Positions 32,585 to 41,527 of a stretch of DNA of 64,000 bases are shown here, piece after piece. The position numbers were made by a program, and so were the translations under genes. Under the pieces are notes generated by a model. The model did no database searches and was not told the origin of the DNA. It worked only from the letters and a program-made list of their open reading frames with translations. The stretch comes from SHVO01 sp041905525 (lineage in GTDB: Bacteria > Pseudomonadota > Alphaproteobacteria > Rhodospirillales > Rhodospirillaceae): contig JAYRKY010000004.1 of the NCBI GenBank assembly GCA_041905525.1, positions 1 to 64,000 of the forward strand. Reading direction: 5' to 3'. Every line of letters begins with the position of its first letter. Within the stretch, counting starts at the first letter, position 1.

Positions 32585-32965
32585 TGCTGCTCTCTTGCAT
32601 GATCTTTATGCCCCACGCCGTCGTCTCGGCGTGGTGGCATGATCAACTTTCCCTTAGATCAGCAAGATGCGTGCCATTCTCGAAACGTCGAGAAACAGGG
32701 CCCAAATGCGCCGGGGCCTCTCGCACGTGTAAAAGGCTTTGACGTTTCATCTGCATGACGCGCCTGGTTTGGCGCGGTGATTTATTCTAACGCAAATAAG
32801 CTGCTGCTCATGATTGCGTTCAGCGCGCTTGTTTCGGAACAAAAAAACTACACCACCCGTTGCCCTTTTCGAATGTCTGCAATTTGCAGGCCTTCGTAAT
32901 TGTCAAACGAGAAAAATTTTGCGCCCTTATTTTTGAGACAACATTAGTTTGAAGGTACCTGTGTT
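32585..32965. other. 381-base intergenic region with a strong hairpin
   Basis: Between the divergent kinase-like gene and the XRE regulator. Holds the hairpin at 32608-32640 and, nearer the XRE gene, an A/T-rich stretch (AAAAATTTTGC..TTATTTTTGAGACAACATTAG) likely to be the regulator's promoter. No coding frame is supported. Confidence 0.5.
32608..32640. repeat. inverted repeat hairpin upstream of the kinase-like gene
   Basis: CCACGCCG-TCGTCT-CGGCGTGG with an outer ATGCC/GGCAT pairing and one bulged T. It begins 24 bases upstream of the possible start at 32584 on the minus strand, so it would form in that gene's leader RNA; no T run follows it on either strand. Confidence 0.55.
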
Positions 32966-33532
32966 ATGGCATCGCTGGATAAAGAGAGATACGACGAGAC
33001 TATGCGCCCGACCGGTGGACGCTCTTGGGGAAAACCAAATCCCATCGACGTCCATGTCGGAAATCGTTTGCGGCTGCGGCGCACCCTACTGGGTATGAGC
33101 CAGCAGAAGGTTGGCGAAGCTCTTGGGCTTACGTTTCAACAAGTCCAGAAATATGAGCGCGGAACCAACCGTATCGGCGCCAGCCGCTTGTGGGATCTCG
33201 CGGGCGTTCTCGATTGCCCTGTATCATTCTTCTTCGAAGAAATGGATGAGAAGACCGCAGGCGCCAGCCCACGCAACTGGGACGGCCAGACGACCGACAT
33301 CATGCTTCGGCAGGATGATCCGATGAACCGGCGCGAGACGCTGGAGATCGTGAGAGCTTATTACCGCATCAAGGGATACCATGTGCGGCGGCGGATCTAT
33401 GAACTAGCCAAGTCCCTGGCGTCGACAGGCGGCGAGACGGAAGAGGTTGAGTGGAAGGGTGAGGAGGATGATGTCGGGGACATGCCCCTCAACACGTTAG
33501 CCTCCTCGTCTCCAGAAATTCGCAGATCCTAA
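32966..33532 (+). CDS. XRE-family transcriptional regulator
   Basis: 188 residues. The N-terminal helix-turn-helix spans about residues 30-85: IDVHVGNRLRLRRTLLGMSQ, KVGEALGLTFQQVQKYERGT and NRIGASRLWDLAGVLDCPVS. This QQVQKYE recognition helix is the standard alphaproteobacterial form whose members control stress, phage or symbiosis genes. The tail carries SFFFEEMDE, then a helical part (RRETLEIVRAYYRIKGYHVR) and an acidic stretch EETEEVEWKGEEDDVGD-like end. Its own promoter is the A/T-rich leader to the left. It converges on the small membrane protein with a 2-base gap. The targets are unknown. Confidence 0.93.
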   Translation: MASLDKERYDETMRPTGGRSWGKPNPIDVHVGNRLRLRRTLLGMSQQKVGEALGLTFQQVQKYERGTNRIGASRLWDLAGVLDCPVSFFFEEMDEKTAGASPRNWDGQTTDIMLRQDDPMNRRETLEIVRAYYRIKGYHVRRRIYELAKSLASTGGETEEVEWKGEEDDVGDMPLNTLASSSPEIRRS

Positions 33533-33534
33533 GC

Positions 33535-33777
33535 CTATTGCTCTTGCAGCGGCGAGATCGCGGGCGTGGCATCCAGACTGGGTGCGCGCCCGCTTTGCAA
33601 CGCCCCGCGGCTGTAGCGCGTAGCGACCGCGGCTCCGACCAATACCCCAATCGCCACAAACCCCGCTATTACGAGCGTCGTTACGCCTAAGGTGGCAGCG
33701 ACGTCGCTGCTAAAACTTGCGACTGCCACTGCGACAGCGATGCCGACAATTCCGAGCAGCTGAGACATTCCGTTCAT
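33535..33777 (-). CDS. small two-helix membrane protein of unknown function
   Basis: 80 residues, AAGGT upstream of the ATG. Two hydrophobic segments (LLGIVGIAVAVAVASF, GVTTLVIAGFVAIGVLVGAA) joined by a short polar loop, followed by a polar tail with ATRYSRGALQSG and a Pro-rich end. No family is recognised. Short length and lack of context keep this at moderate confidence. Confidence 0.55.
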   Translation of the reverse strand: MNGMSQLLGIVGIAVAVAVASFSSDVAATLGVTTLVIAGFVAIGVLVGAAVATRYSRGALQSGRAPSLDATPAISPLQEQ

Positions 33778-34324
33778 CGATTGACCTTCGAAAGAAACCG
33801 CAAACTCTGCAACGACTGGCTTATCGGTTTAAGAGTGCTCAATCATCGATAAGCAACAACCATTGGTATGGTTCTTATGCACCTGCTAGCGCAATCGTGC
33901 TGTAGAAAGCTTGCGCTTTTTCAACTTCCGACTCGTAAAAAGATTTTGCATTCACGCGGGAACATTTTCTCACATGTGGGGGTGCCGCGCAAATCGCGCA
34001 CGGCGCGCGCCCTAGTGCGCGCGTTCGAGCGATAGTTGCGATGTCTCGCGACGACCGCCACTTGCAAAAACTTTTTATGCTGAAGTTTTCCCGCAATAAC
34101 AACGCGTCACACGTTGCGCGTTTGCTTCGCGCGATATTCTGGCTTGCTGTCTCGGGAGTGCTCGCGGAAAACAAACGCGGGCTGGGGGGTTGCTGAGAGC
34201 GCAACCTACACAATCGGAATTGGGGAAAAGTTCCGGTTGTGTGCTTCAAGTGCTCTCGTGTCTCCCCTCTTTTTCACCGTTCCCGTGGAGCGGTTCAGAA
34301 TCCTAAGAAGAGGAGAGATCGCGC
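33778..34324. other. 547-base intergenic region before the amber-interrupted gene
   Basis: Divergent space between the small membrane protein (-) and the TAT-exported protein (+). It has lower GC in 33780-33990, an imperfect CGCGC/GCGCG dyad around 34000-34022 and a run of A/T-rich elements near 34070-34090 (AAAAACTTTTTATG). The AGGAGAG ribosome site for the next gene is at 34311-34317. No gene or known RNA was recognised. Confidence 0.45.
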
Positions 34325-35887
34325 ATGACCAAGATCAGCCGACGGGGTGCGATCGGCGTTGGTGCAGTTGGAGTATTGGGGCTTAAGGCCGGAGTCGCCG
34401 TGGCGCAGACTGCGCCATTGTCCTTGAGAGCGGTCATCAATCTCGCTGGAAAAAGCTACGATTTTCGCGAAGAGAACGGCCAGAATCTCGGCGACTTTGT
34501 CTCCGGCATCGGCGGTTTCACACAGCGCTGCATTCGCAGCGAAATTCCAAACCTTCCGCTGACGGCGTATTTCCGTCCCGACCGTTCAAGCGACCGTGTT
34601 GAAGTGGTCTTTGAACTCGGCAGGATATTTTCGGCCTCACCGGCAAATTTGGGCGCCTACACCGTCACCATTTTTCGCGGCGAGCAAGTCCTCGCTCGCG
34701 TCGATGTGCCCGCGCATTATTGGTTCTCGCGTTGGCGATGGCAGTCGACCGCGCGGCCAGTCGTGGCCGATGTTGCAAAGTTGATCGAGCAAAACCTTGT
34801 GCCGAGTTACGAGCGTTCGAGCGCGCCGAAACCAATCGGAGTCAGTCTCAATCTCATGCCGCTTCCGAATGGAGACTATCTCGATGTCGACATTCTCGGC
34901 CAATTTTCCCTTGGAAACTACGCGAATGCCGCAAAACTTGTGGTCAGTGCCGAGCAGTACGTCGCGTTGAACTCAAACGTTGGTTCGGCCGCAACGGTAA
35001 GCACGTCGTCCAACATTTATGCGGCGATGGGTTTGGCGGGCGTCACGCCCTATATGCCCAATACCGGCGAGCGTAGCGACATCGGCCTCGTTACGGAGCC
35101 TCAGGCAAAATTCATCTGTACAAACGACGCAGCCTCTCTTGATTTGCTGCGTGCCCAAGCAGAGGCGGCGGGGACTATGCCGTGGCATATGCGCGATGAC
35201 ACGCAGACCGGTCCGTTCGACTTTCGCAAATATCCAAATGCAACCTGGTACTACAACTCCACGGCGGGCTCCCCTCACGTCAAAACGGTGTCTACCCCGG
35301 TTACGTTGGACAGCGCGCACCAGCCCGCGTTGGCTTATGTCCCGTACTTGCTCACGGGCGATCCCTATCACCTTGAGGATTTACAATTCCAGGCGAATTG
35401 GAACTGGGGCGCGCTGCCCGCGGCCTACCGCCCGAGCGTTCCTCAAGCGCGCGCGTTCGCCTGGAGCCTGCGCACACTCGCGCAGGCTGTTCGCGTCACG
35501 CCAGCGGCGACTCCTCCGTGGCTCCTGCCGCAATCTTATTGGGCGGCTCAACTCGCCGCGACCCGAGACTATTTTCAGGCTGACTTCGTCGAGAGCGTTC
35601 GCCCGGAACGTGCGTTGTTTCGCGCCACGGCGAACATCGAGACGTCTCGCGGTGAGGGCAACGCACCGGAAGGAACGTGGGTTGATCCTTGGCAAGATGA
35701 GTTCGTTGCCACGGTGATGGGCTGGATGGTGTCGATGGGCTTTACAGATTGGCGTACCGCATTCGACTGGATCATCGGCGGTACGGTCGCGCGTACCAGC
35801 GCCGGAAGCGGTTGGGTAAGGGCGCACTCGACACCTTACCGCATGATTCTTCGCGCCAGCAAAAGTGCGCCCTTTGCGACCTCTTAG
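34325..35887 (+). CDS. TAT-exported protein of unknown family, ending at an in-frame amber codon
   Basis: 520 residues to a TAG at 35885-35887. AGGAGAG lies seven bases before the ATG. The N terminus MTKISRRGAIGVGAVGVLGL is a twin-arginine signal, so export in a folded state is expected. The mature part is rich in Trp, Tyr and Pro (HYWFSRWRWQSTARP, NLMPLPNGDYLDVDILG, DFRKYPNATWYYNSTAG, WVDPWQDEF) and looks like an alpha/alpha-barrel or mixed enzyme rather than a barrel or binding protein, but no family is recognised. The same frame stays open for 75 more codons after the TAG (to 36115) with coding-like sequence. Either the gene is freshly truncated, the TAG is read through, or a sequencing error is present. 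Confidence 0.75.
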   Translation: MTKISRRGAIGVGAVGVLGLKAGVAVAQTAPLSLRAVINLAGKSYDFREENGQNLGDFVSGIGGFTQRCIRSEIPNLPLTAYFRPDRSSDRVEVVFELGRIFSASPANLGAYTVTIFRGEQVLARVDVPAHYWFSRWRWQSTARPVVADVAKLIEQNLVPSYERSSAPKPIGVSLNLMPLPNGDYLDVDILGQFSLGNYANAAKLVVSAEQYVALNSNVGSAATVSTSSNIYAAMGLAGVTPYMPNTGERSDIGLVTEPQAKFICTNDAASLDLLRAQAEAAGTMPWHMRDDTQTGPFDFRKYPNATWYYNSTAGSPHVKTVSTPVTLDSAHQPALAYVPYLLTGDPYHLEDLQFQANWNWGALPAAYRPSVPQARAFAWSLRTLAQAVRVTPAATPPWLLPQSYWAAQLAATRDYFQADFVESVRPERALFRATANIETSRGEGNAPEGTWVDPWQDEFVATVMGWMVSMGFTDWRTAFDWIIGGTVARTSAGSGWVRAHSTPYRMILRASKSAPFATS

Positions 35888-36115
35888 GCGGAAGCCTGGC
35901 GGCTCGAGCAAAGCGTTGCCAAGGCGACGTACAACGATCCCAATTCTTGGGCAACGAACGACCTTACCTATCTCGCCTATTCCAGAGGCGCGCTTTTCTA
36001 TGCCGTTAAGCTCGGAACGCCGGGCGCTTCGGAAGCGCTCAGCTGGGCAACAGCTCAGTTGAAGTCCAAAGGGTGGAATACCGCTTACAAGTGGCGGCTT
36101 GGGAGCGGGCTCTAA
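35888..36115 (+). pseudogene. in-frame C-terminal continuation after the amber codon
   Basis: Seventy-five codons in the same frame as the exported protein upstream, from GCG at 35888 to TAA at 36113-36115, reading AEAWRLEQSVAKATYNDPNS ... TYLAYSRGALFYAVKLG ... SEALSWATAQLKSKGWNTAY. Aromatic and Ala-rich composition matches the upstream part, and no start codon or ribosome site of its own is present, so it is the tail of the same protein. Together the two parts make 596 codons with one internal TAG at codon 521. Confidence 0.7.
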
Positions 36116-36191
36116 AGACGAAGATGGGAGACCACGAGCCGGTCTCGTGCGCTTTGCGGAGTGCGGGAGCCGGCTTGTGAGATTCGCGGAA

Positions 36192-38099
36192 CTACGCCTC
36201 GTCCTCTGACCGGAATATCCCGTTTTCCTCTAGTCGCCGCAGGAGGAGATCGGCGGCTTCGTCTGCGCTAAGCCGGGTGGTATCAATGTGGAGGTCGGGG
36301 CGCAGCGGGGGCTCGTAAGGCGAACTAATGCCGGTAAAGTTGGCGATCTCCCCGCGACGCGCACGTGTATACAAGCCTTTGGGATCCCGCTTCTCGGCAA
36401 TCGCGAGGGGGGTGTCGACGTACACCTCCAAAAACTCTCCGGGCTGGAAGAGACTGCGCGCAAAGTTGCGTTCCGCGCGGAAGGGAGAGATAAATGAGAC
36501 GAGGACAATAAGACCCGCGTCGACCATAAGTTTCGACACTTCAGCCACACGCCGAACATTCTCCACGCGGTCGGCCTCTGTGAAGCCAAGATCGCGATTG
36601 AGCCCGTGCCGCACGTTATCGCCGTCAAGAAGATATGTATGTCGGCCAGCGGCGAAGAGCTTCTTTTCGATTGCGTTTGCGATCGTGGACTTCCCCGCAC
36701 CGGAAAGTCCTGTGAGCCACAGCACACAGGGCTTATGGCCTTTCAGCCGCGCGCGGCTTGGCTTGTCAACATCGATGTTTTGCCACTGCAAGGTCTGTGA
36801 CCGATGGAGCGCGAAGTGTATCAAGCCGGCGCCTACAGTTGCGTTGGTCGCGCGGTCTATGATGATGAATCCGCCAGTGTCGCGGTTCTGCTCGTATGGG
36901 TCGAACGCTATGGCCTGCGCCAACTGAATGTTCACGCGCGCAATCTCGTTTAGGCCCACCGTCTTTGCCGCTAGATGCTCAAGCGTCGTGACATCAACTT
37001 TATGGCGCACGTCGGTGATGGTTCCAGGAAGTGTCTTCGCCCCGACCTTAATGAGATAGGGTCGTCCCTGAAAAAGAGCGTCATCGCCCATCCATATGAT
37101 GGTCGCATTGAATTGGTCGGCTACGCCGGGCGGATGAGAAGGCGAACAGAGCACGTCCCCGCGGGCGACATCGATCTCGCGATCCAAAGTGAATATGACG
37201 GATTGTCCGGCGACGGCCTGAGGACTCTCCACGCCGGAAACCAAAATGCGGGCGATGCGTGCATCTTTCCCGGAGGGGGCGGCCAGGACCGGATCGCCTA
37301 CGCGAGTCTCGCCACTAGCGATTAACCCTGCATACCCCCGAAATTCAGAATCAGGGCGCGAGACCCACTGCACGCAGACGCGGAACGGCTTTTTCCGCAG
37401 ATCCCGCGCAACCTCGACGGTCTCAAGATGCTCGACCAGTGCCGGGCCGACGTACCACGCCATATTGGCTGCGCGGGACGCTACGTTGGCGCCGCTTAAG
37501 GCGCTTACGGGTATGGCCACAACATTGGTAATGCCAAGTTCGCGGGCAAAAGGGTGGTATTCGTCGCAAATGCGGTCAAACACGGCCCGGTCATGGCCGA
37601 CGAGGTCCATCTTGTTAACAGCAAGCACAACATGGCGGACACCCATAAGGGCCACGATAAATGAATGGCGCCGGGTTTGTGGAAGAATGCCTTTGCGTGC
37701 GTCGACGAGGATGACCGCAAGATCGGCGCTCGATGCGCCGGTGATCATATTGCGCGTGTACTGCTCGTGACCTGGAGTATCGGCAATGATGAATGACCGT
37801 TTGCGCGTCGAGAAGTACCGGTACGCGACGTCGATCGTTATCCCTTGTTCGCGCTCCGCTGCAAGCCCATCGACCAGCAAAGCAAAATCGAGATCACCTT
37901 TCTGGGTGCCAATGGTCTTCGACTCTCTGGACAAAACATCAACATGATCGTCGGCGATCATCTTGCAGTCGTAGAGAAGGCGGCCGATCAGGGTGGACTT
38001 GCCGTCATCGACGCTGCCGCAGGTGATGAACCGCAGTAGATCGCGCCGGTCATAAGCCAGCAACTCATCCTGCAGTGCGGCGCCTGTCGCCGGGTTCAT
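36192..38099 (-). CDS. cysNC: bifunctional sulfate adenylyltransferase subunit 1 / APS kinase
   Basis: 635 residues. The N-terminal part is the CysN GTPase: GSVDDGKSTLIGRLLYDCK (P-loop, about residue 32), AEREQGITIDVAYRYF (switch I), ADTPGHEQYTRNM (G3) and AVNKMDLVGHD (G4), which powers sulfate adenylylation. The C-terminal part, from about residue 450, is APS kinase (CysC): WLTGLSGAGKSTIANAIEKK (P-loop), DGDNVRHGLNRDLGFTEADR and SPFRAERNFARSL, which makes PAPS. The fused form is common in alphaproteobacteria. Its start shares one base with the cysD stop, so subunits are co-translated. A hairpin with GAGACC/GGTCTC arms at 36128-36146 lies past the stop. Confidence 0.97.
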   Translation of the reverse strand: MNPATGAALQDELLAYDRRDLLRFITCGSVDDGKSTLIGRLLYDCKMIADDHVDVLSRESKTIGTQKGDLDFALLVDGLAAEREQGITIDVAYRYFSTRKRSFIIADTPGHEQYTRNMITGASSADLAVILVDARKGILPQTRRHSFIVALMGVRHVVLAVNKMDLVGHDRAVFDRICDEYHPFARELGITNVVAIPVSALSGANVASRAANMAWYVGPALVEHLETVEVARDLRKKPFRVCVQWVSRPDSEFRGYAGLIASGETRVGDPVLAAPSGKDARIARILVSGVESPQAVAGQSVIFTLDREIDVARGDVLCSPSHPPGVADQFNATIIWMGDDALFQGRPYLIKVGAKTLPGTITDVRHKVDVTTLEHLAAKTVGLNEIARVNIQLAQAIAFDPYEQNRDTGGFIIIDRATNATVGAGLIHFALHRSQTLQWQNIDVDKPSRARLKGHKPCVLWLTGLSGAGKSTIANAIEKKLFAAGRHTYLLDGDNVRHGLNRDLGFTEADRVENVRRVAEVSKLMVDAGLIVLVSFISPFRAERNFARSLFQPGEFLEVYVDTPLAIAEKRDPKGLYTRARRGEIANFTGISSPYEPPLRPDLHIDTTRLSADEAADLLLRRLEENGIFRSEDEA

Positions 38100-39013
38100 C
38101 AGAAGTAGCCTTCCTGCTTCTTCTTCTCCATCGATGCGGCAGCGTCATGATCAATGAGGCGTCCCTGACGCTCGGATGTCTTCGTCCGCAGCATCTCGGC
38201 AATCACGCCTTCGACAGTGTCGGCGTCGCTCGGGATGGCTCCCGTCAGGGGATAACAGCCCAGCGTGCGAAAGCGGACCTTTCTGAGGCGCGGTTCCTCA
38301 TCCGCGCGTAGAGGCATACGATCATCGTCGACCATGATCAGCGCGCCGTCGCGCTCCACCACCGGGCGCTCTTTTGCCAGGTAAAGCGGGACGATCGGTA
38401 TCCCCTCCTGCTGGATGTAGCGCCAGATGTCGAACTCCGTCCAATTCGATAAAGGAAACACGCGGATACTTTCGCCCTTGTGGACGCGCGCATTGTAGAG
38501 CCGCCAGACCTCAGGGCGCTGTCGGCGCGGATCCCATCTATGATGCGCATCTCTAAATGAGAAGATGCGCTCTTTCGCGCGGGATTTTTCCTCGTCTCTG
38601 CGAGCGCCCCCGAGCGCGGCGTCGAATTGCCATTTGTCGAGCGCCTGGCGCAGCGCTTGGGTTTTCATCACGTCCGTGTAAATAGACGAGCCGTGCGAAA
38701 ATGGGGTGATGCCGGCGGATTGCGCCTCGGAATTCGTGTGCACGATGACCTCGAGGCCGAGGTCGCGCGCCCGCTTGTCGCGGAACGCGACCATCTCCTT
38801 GAATTTCCAGGTCGTGTCGATGTGCAGCAGCGGGAACGGCGGCTTGCTCGGGTGAAAAGCTTTCAGCGCAAGGTGCAGCATAACGGCGCTGTCCTTACCG
38901 ATCGAATAGAGCATGACCGGACGCTCGCACTCCGCCACCACCTCGCGAATGATGTGGATGCTTTCGGCTTCAAGGCGCTGGAGGTTGGTTAGGTCGGGGT
39001 TTGCTCCCGCCAT
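38099..39013 (-). CDS. cysD: sulfate adenylyltransferase subunit 2
   Basis: 304 residues, the standard CysD length. ATP-pyrophosphatase signature MLYSIGKDSAVMLHLALKAF near residue 35 (SGGKDS-type loop), LLHIDTTWKFKEMVAFRD, DAALGGARRDEEKSRAKERI, SFRDAHHRWDPRRQRPEVW and PLSNWTEFDIWRYIQQEGIP, then FRTLGCYPLTGA and IAEMLRTKTSERQGRLIDHD. It makes APS from sulfate and ATP together with CysN. It starts 14 bases after the SDR gene and overlaps cysNC by one base. No riboswitch or CysB-type site was recognised upstream. Confidence 0.97.
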   Translation of the reverse strand: MAGANPDLTNLQRLEAESIHIIREVVAECERPVMLYSIGKDSAVMLHLALKAFHPSKPPFPLLHIDTTWKFKEMVAFRDKRARDLGLEVIVHTNSEAQSAGITPFSHGSSIYTDVMKTQALRQALDKWQFDAALGGARRDEEKSRAKERIFSFRDAHHRWDPRRQRPEVWRLYNARVHKGESIRVFPLSNWTEFDIWRYIQQEGIPIVPLYLAKERPVVERDGALIMVDDDRMPLRADEEPRLRKVRFRTLGCYPLTGAIPSDADTVEGVIAEMLRTKTSERQGRLIDHDAAASMEKKKQEGYF

Positions 39014-39027
39014 TCGTCCGCCTTTGG

Positions 39028-39789
39028 TTATTTCACTCCGAGGTGCACGGCTCCATCGAGCCGTATCGTGCTGCCGTTCAGCATCAGGTTCTCGGCAATC
39101 GTCTGGACAAGACGCGCGAACTCCGCGGCCTTGCCAAGGCGTTTGGGGAAAAGGGTCGTCGCGGTTAAGGCTTCGACCGCCGCCGGGGGTAAGCCGGCAA
39201 AGAGGGGTGTTTCAATCAGTCCTGGCGCGATCGTCACGACGCGGATCCCCGAGGCTGCGAACTCACGCGCCGCCGGCAGGGTCAGGCCGATGATCCCGCC
39301 TTTCGAGGCGGAGTAGGCGGCCTGGCCGATCTGACCTTCAAACCCCGCAATCGAAGCCGTGTTGATGATCGCGCCGCGCTCACCTTCCTCCATGGGCTCG
39401 AGTTGACCCATGTCAGCGGCCGCAAGGCGCATGATGTTGAACGTCCCGATCAGATTGACTTCGATCACCTTGCGGAAAAGCGATAAGTCATGCGGGCCGT
39501 TCTTTCCAACAATCCTCGCGGCGGGGGCAATGCCGGCGCAATTCACGACCAGCCGCGCGGCCCCGTGCTTTGCCTTCGCGTCCTTAAGTGCGGTTTCGGT
39601 CGAGGCTGCGTCGGTGATGTCGCAGGCAAAGGCCGCGCCGCCGATTTCTTTGGCGACCGCTTCGCAACTCGCGGCGTTCACGTCTAGAAGCGCCACTTTA
39701 GCGCCCAAGGACGCCAAATGGCGGGCTGTCGCGGCGCCCATGCCGGACGCGCCACCCGTGACGACCGCGGGAATACCGGATATTTTCAT
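39028..39789 (-). CDS. SDR-family NAD(P)-dependent oxidoreductase (HSD10-like)
   Basis: 253 residues from the ATG at 39789 with AGGGGAC upstream. Rossmann motif VVTGGASGMGAATARHLASL, LDVNAASCEAVAKE in which the Asp selects NAD, VVNCAGIAPAARIVG, IINTASIAGFEGQIGQAAYS with the catalytic Ser and Tyr (YSASK) and GIRVVTIAPGLIETPLF. The layout, including GNGPHDLSLFRKVIEVNLIG-like FRKVIEVNLIGTFNIM, is that of 3-hydroxyacyl-CoA dehydrogenase type 2 (HSD10). It is likely to oxidise a hydroxyacyl-CoA in beta-oxidation or branched amino-acid breakdown. Fourteen bases from cysD, so possibly one transcript, though the pairing has no clear metabolic logic. Divergent from the aldo/keto reductase. Confidence 0.92.
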   Translation of the reverse strand: MKISGIPAVVTGGASGMGAATARHLASLGAKVALLDVNAASCEAVAKEIGGAAFACDITDAASTETALKDAKAKHGAARLVVNCAGIAPAARIVGKNGPHDLSLFRKVIEVNLIGTFNIMRLAAADMGQLEPMEEGERGAIINTASIAGFEGQIGQAAYSASKGGIIGLTLPAAREFAASGIRVVTIAPGLIETPLFAGLPPAAVEALTATTLFPKRLGKAAEFARLVQTIAENLMLNGSTIRLDGAVHLGVK

Positions 39790-39857
39790 AAGAGAGTCCC
39801 CTCGTTGCTTATTTGGTTCAACCACAAATGGGCGGCGACAACAAGGCGGTTTAACTG

Positions 39858-40808
39858 ATGGAAAAACGACGTCTGGGTCAGTCGGAACTGCGCGTCGGTC
39901 GGGTCGCTTTCGGTGGCAATGTGTTCGGCTGGACGGTGGACGAAAAGACCGGATTCCGCCTCCTGGACGCTTTCGTCGCCCGGGGCTTCAACATGGTCGA
40001 TACCGCGGACATCTATACGCGCTGGGCGCCAGGTGCTGAGGGCGGTGAGTCCGAGACGCTGATCGGCAACTGGATGAAGTCCCGGGGCAATCGGCACAAG
40101 GTTGTCATTGCGACCAAGGTCGGAATGGAAATGGGCCCGAACGAAAAGGGCCTCTCGCGCCGGTGGATTCACCTCGCTGTCGAAGCCTCGCTAAGGCGTC
40201 TTCAAACCGATTACATCGATCTGTATCGGGCGCACACTGACGATGCCGAGACGCCGCAGACCGAAACGGCGGAGGCCTTTGCCGCCTTGATGAAAGCCGG
40301 CAAGGTACGTGTGCTTGGGGCGTCCAATTTTTCCGGCGCCCGACTTGCAAGCGCCTTGGAAACTTGCTCCGGTGATGGACTCCCCTGCTACCAAACCCTC
40401 CAGCCGCACTACAATCTCTACGAACGCAAGACCTTCGAGGGCGATGCGCAGGCGCTTTGCGCGAGCCGGAAGATCAGCGTCCTTCCTTACTTTCCGCTTG
40501 CGTCCGGATTCCTATCCGGCAAATACCGGACTGAGGCGGATTTCAAGAAAAGCAAACGCGGCGGAAGCATGGGGAAATTTATGAACCCACGCGGTTTCCG
40601 CATCCTGGATGCGCTTGACGACGTGGCCCGGCGGCTAAACGCGACGCCCGCCCGGGTCGCCCTCGCCTGGCTGATGCAACGCGAGGCCGTCGCCGCGCCG
40701 ATCGCAAGTGCATCCTCGCTGGAGCAGCTTGAAGACATTCTCCAGGCGTCGGAACTCAAGCTCGACCCCGAAGCCGTGCGAATCTTGGACGATGCGAGTG
40801 CCCCGTGA
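39858..40808 (+). CDS. aldo/keto reductase
   Basis: 316 residues. The AKR barrel shows MEKRRLGQSELRVGRVAFGG at the start, NMVDTADIYTRWAPGAEGGE with the catalytic Asp and Tyr, VVIATKVGMEMG with the Lys, DLYRAHTDDAETPQTETAEA with the His, then VLGASNFSGARLASAL and ASSLEQLEDILQASELKLD for cofactor binding. NADPH-dependent reduction of aldehydes or ketones is expected; the substrate is unknown. The stop overlaps the hemD GTG start by four bases (GTGA), so the three genes AKR-hemD-hemB form an operon. Confidence 0.95.
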   Translation: MEKRRLGQSELRVGRVAFGGNVFGWTVDEKTGFRLLDAFVARGFNMVDTADIYTRWAPGAEGGESETLIGNWMKSRGNRHKVVIATKVGMEMGPNEKGLSRRWIHLAVEASLRRLQTDYIDLYRAHTDDAETPQTETAEAFAALMKAGKVRVLGASNFSGARLASALETCSGDGLPCYQTLQPHYNLYERKTFEGDAQALCASRKISVLPYFPLASGFLSGKYRTEADFKKSKRGGSMGKFMNPRGFRILDALDDVARRLNATPARVALAWLMQREAVAAPIASASSLEQLEDILQASELKLDPEAVRILDDASAP

Positions 40809-41527
40809 AAGGATTGATCGTCAACACGCGGCCCGAGAATTATCGCGAACGATTTCATGAAGCGTTCGGAGGTCTTGGATGGCGTATTATTGATTCTCCC
40901 GTGCTCGTGTCTCAGCCCCTGCATGCCGTATTGCCGTCCGCGGATGACTTTGATTCGATCATCTTTACCAGCCAGGTTGCCGTCGACGCGCTTCCGGGTA
41001 AGGGGGATTGGCGGGGAAAGACGGCCTACGCCGTCGGTCCAGCGACCGCCGCCGCGTGCCTACGGGCGGGATTTGTGCACACAATTCAGACAGGGTTGGA
41101 TGCGAAGGATCTGGCAAGCTTTCTCGCCGCCGCTTCGTTCAAGAAGGCCTTCTATCCTTCCGCAGAGGAGGTCAGTGCCGACCTGTCGTTGGATGACCCG
41201 GCAAGAATCCAGAGGATGGCCATCTACCGTATGTCTCCCGCCGCGCAGCTCTCCCCGGAGTTTCGGCTCGCGGTCGGTGCTGAAGAGGCCCTCGTGGTTC
41301 CGTTATTCTCAAGGCGAACGGCCCGGTCGTTCGAAAATCTTCTAAAACAAGCCGGAATTGGCCGTGATGACGCCCACCTGGTCGCCGTGTCTATCAGCCC
41401 GGATGTGCTTTCCGCGGACGGCGGGCCTTGGCAGCGGCAGGTGGTTGCTGATAAGCCCACATTGGAGGCCGTGGTCGCGAAGACGTCGGCTGTCGTGGCG
41501 AATATGAATTCCGAGGCGAACCAATGA
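40805..41527 (+). CDS. hemD: uroporphyrinogen-III synthase-like protein
   Basis: 240 residues from a GTG overlapping the reductase stop. Uroporphyrinogen-III synthases diverge strongly in sequence; here the family is suggested by LIVNTRPENYRERFHEAFGG, FTSQVAVDALPG (about residue 55), YAVGPATAAACLRAGF, FYPSAEEVSADLS, VVPLFSRRTARSFENLLKQA and VAVSISPDVLSA, matching in order the two alternating Rossmann-like lobes. HemD closes hydroxymethylbilane to uroporphyrinogen III. The adjacent hemB (start overlapping by four bases) is strong support. The weak sequence conservation leaves a small chance of another fold. Confidence 0.85.
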   Translation: MKGLIVNTRPENYRERFHEAFGGLGWRIIDSPVLVSQPLHAVLPSADDFDSIIFTSQVAVDALPGKGDWRGKTAYAVGPATAAACLRAGFVHTIQTGLDAKDLASFLAAASFKKAFYPSAEEVSADLSLDDPARIQRMAIYRMSPAAQLSPEFRLAVGAEEALVVPLFSRRTARSFENLLKQAGIGRDDAHLVAVSISPDVLSADGGPWQRQVVADKPTLEAVVAKTSAVVANMNSEANQ

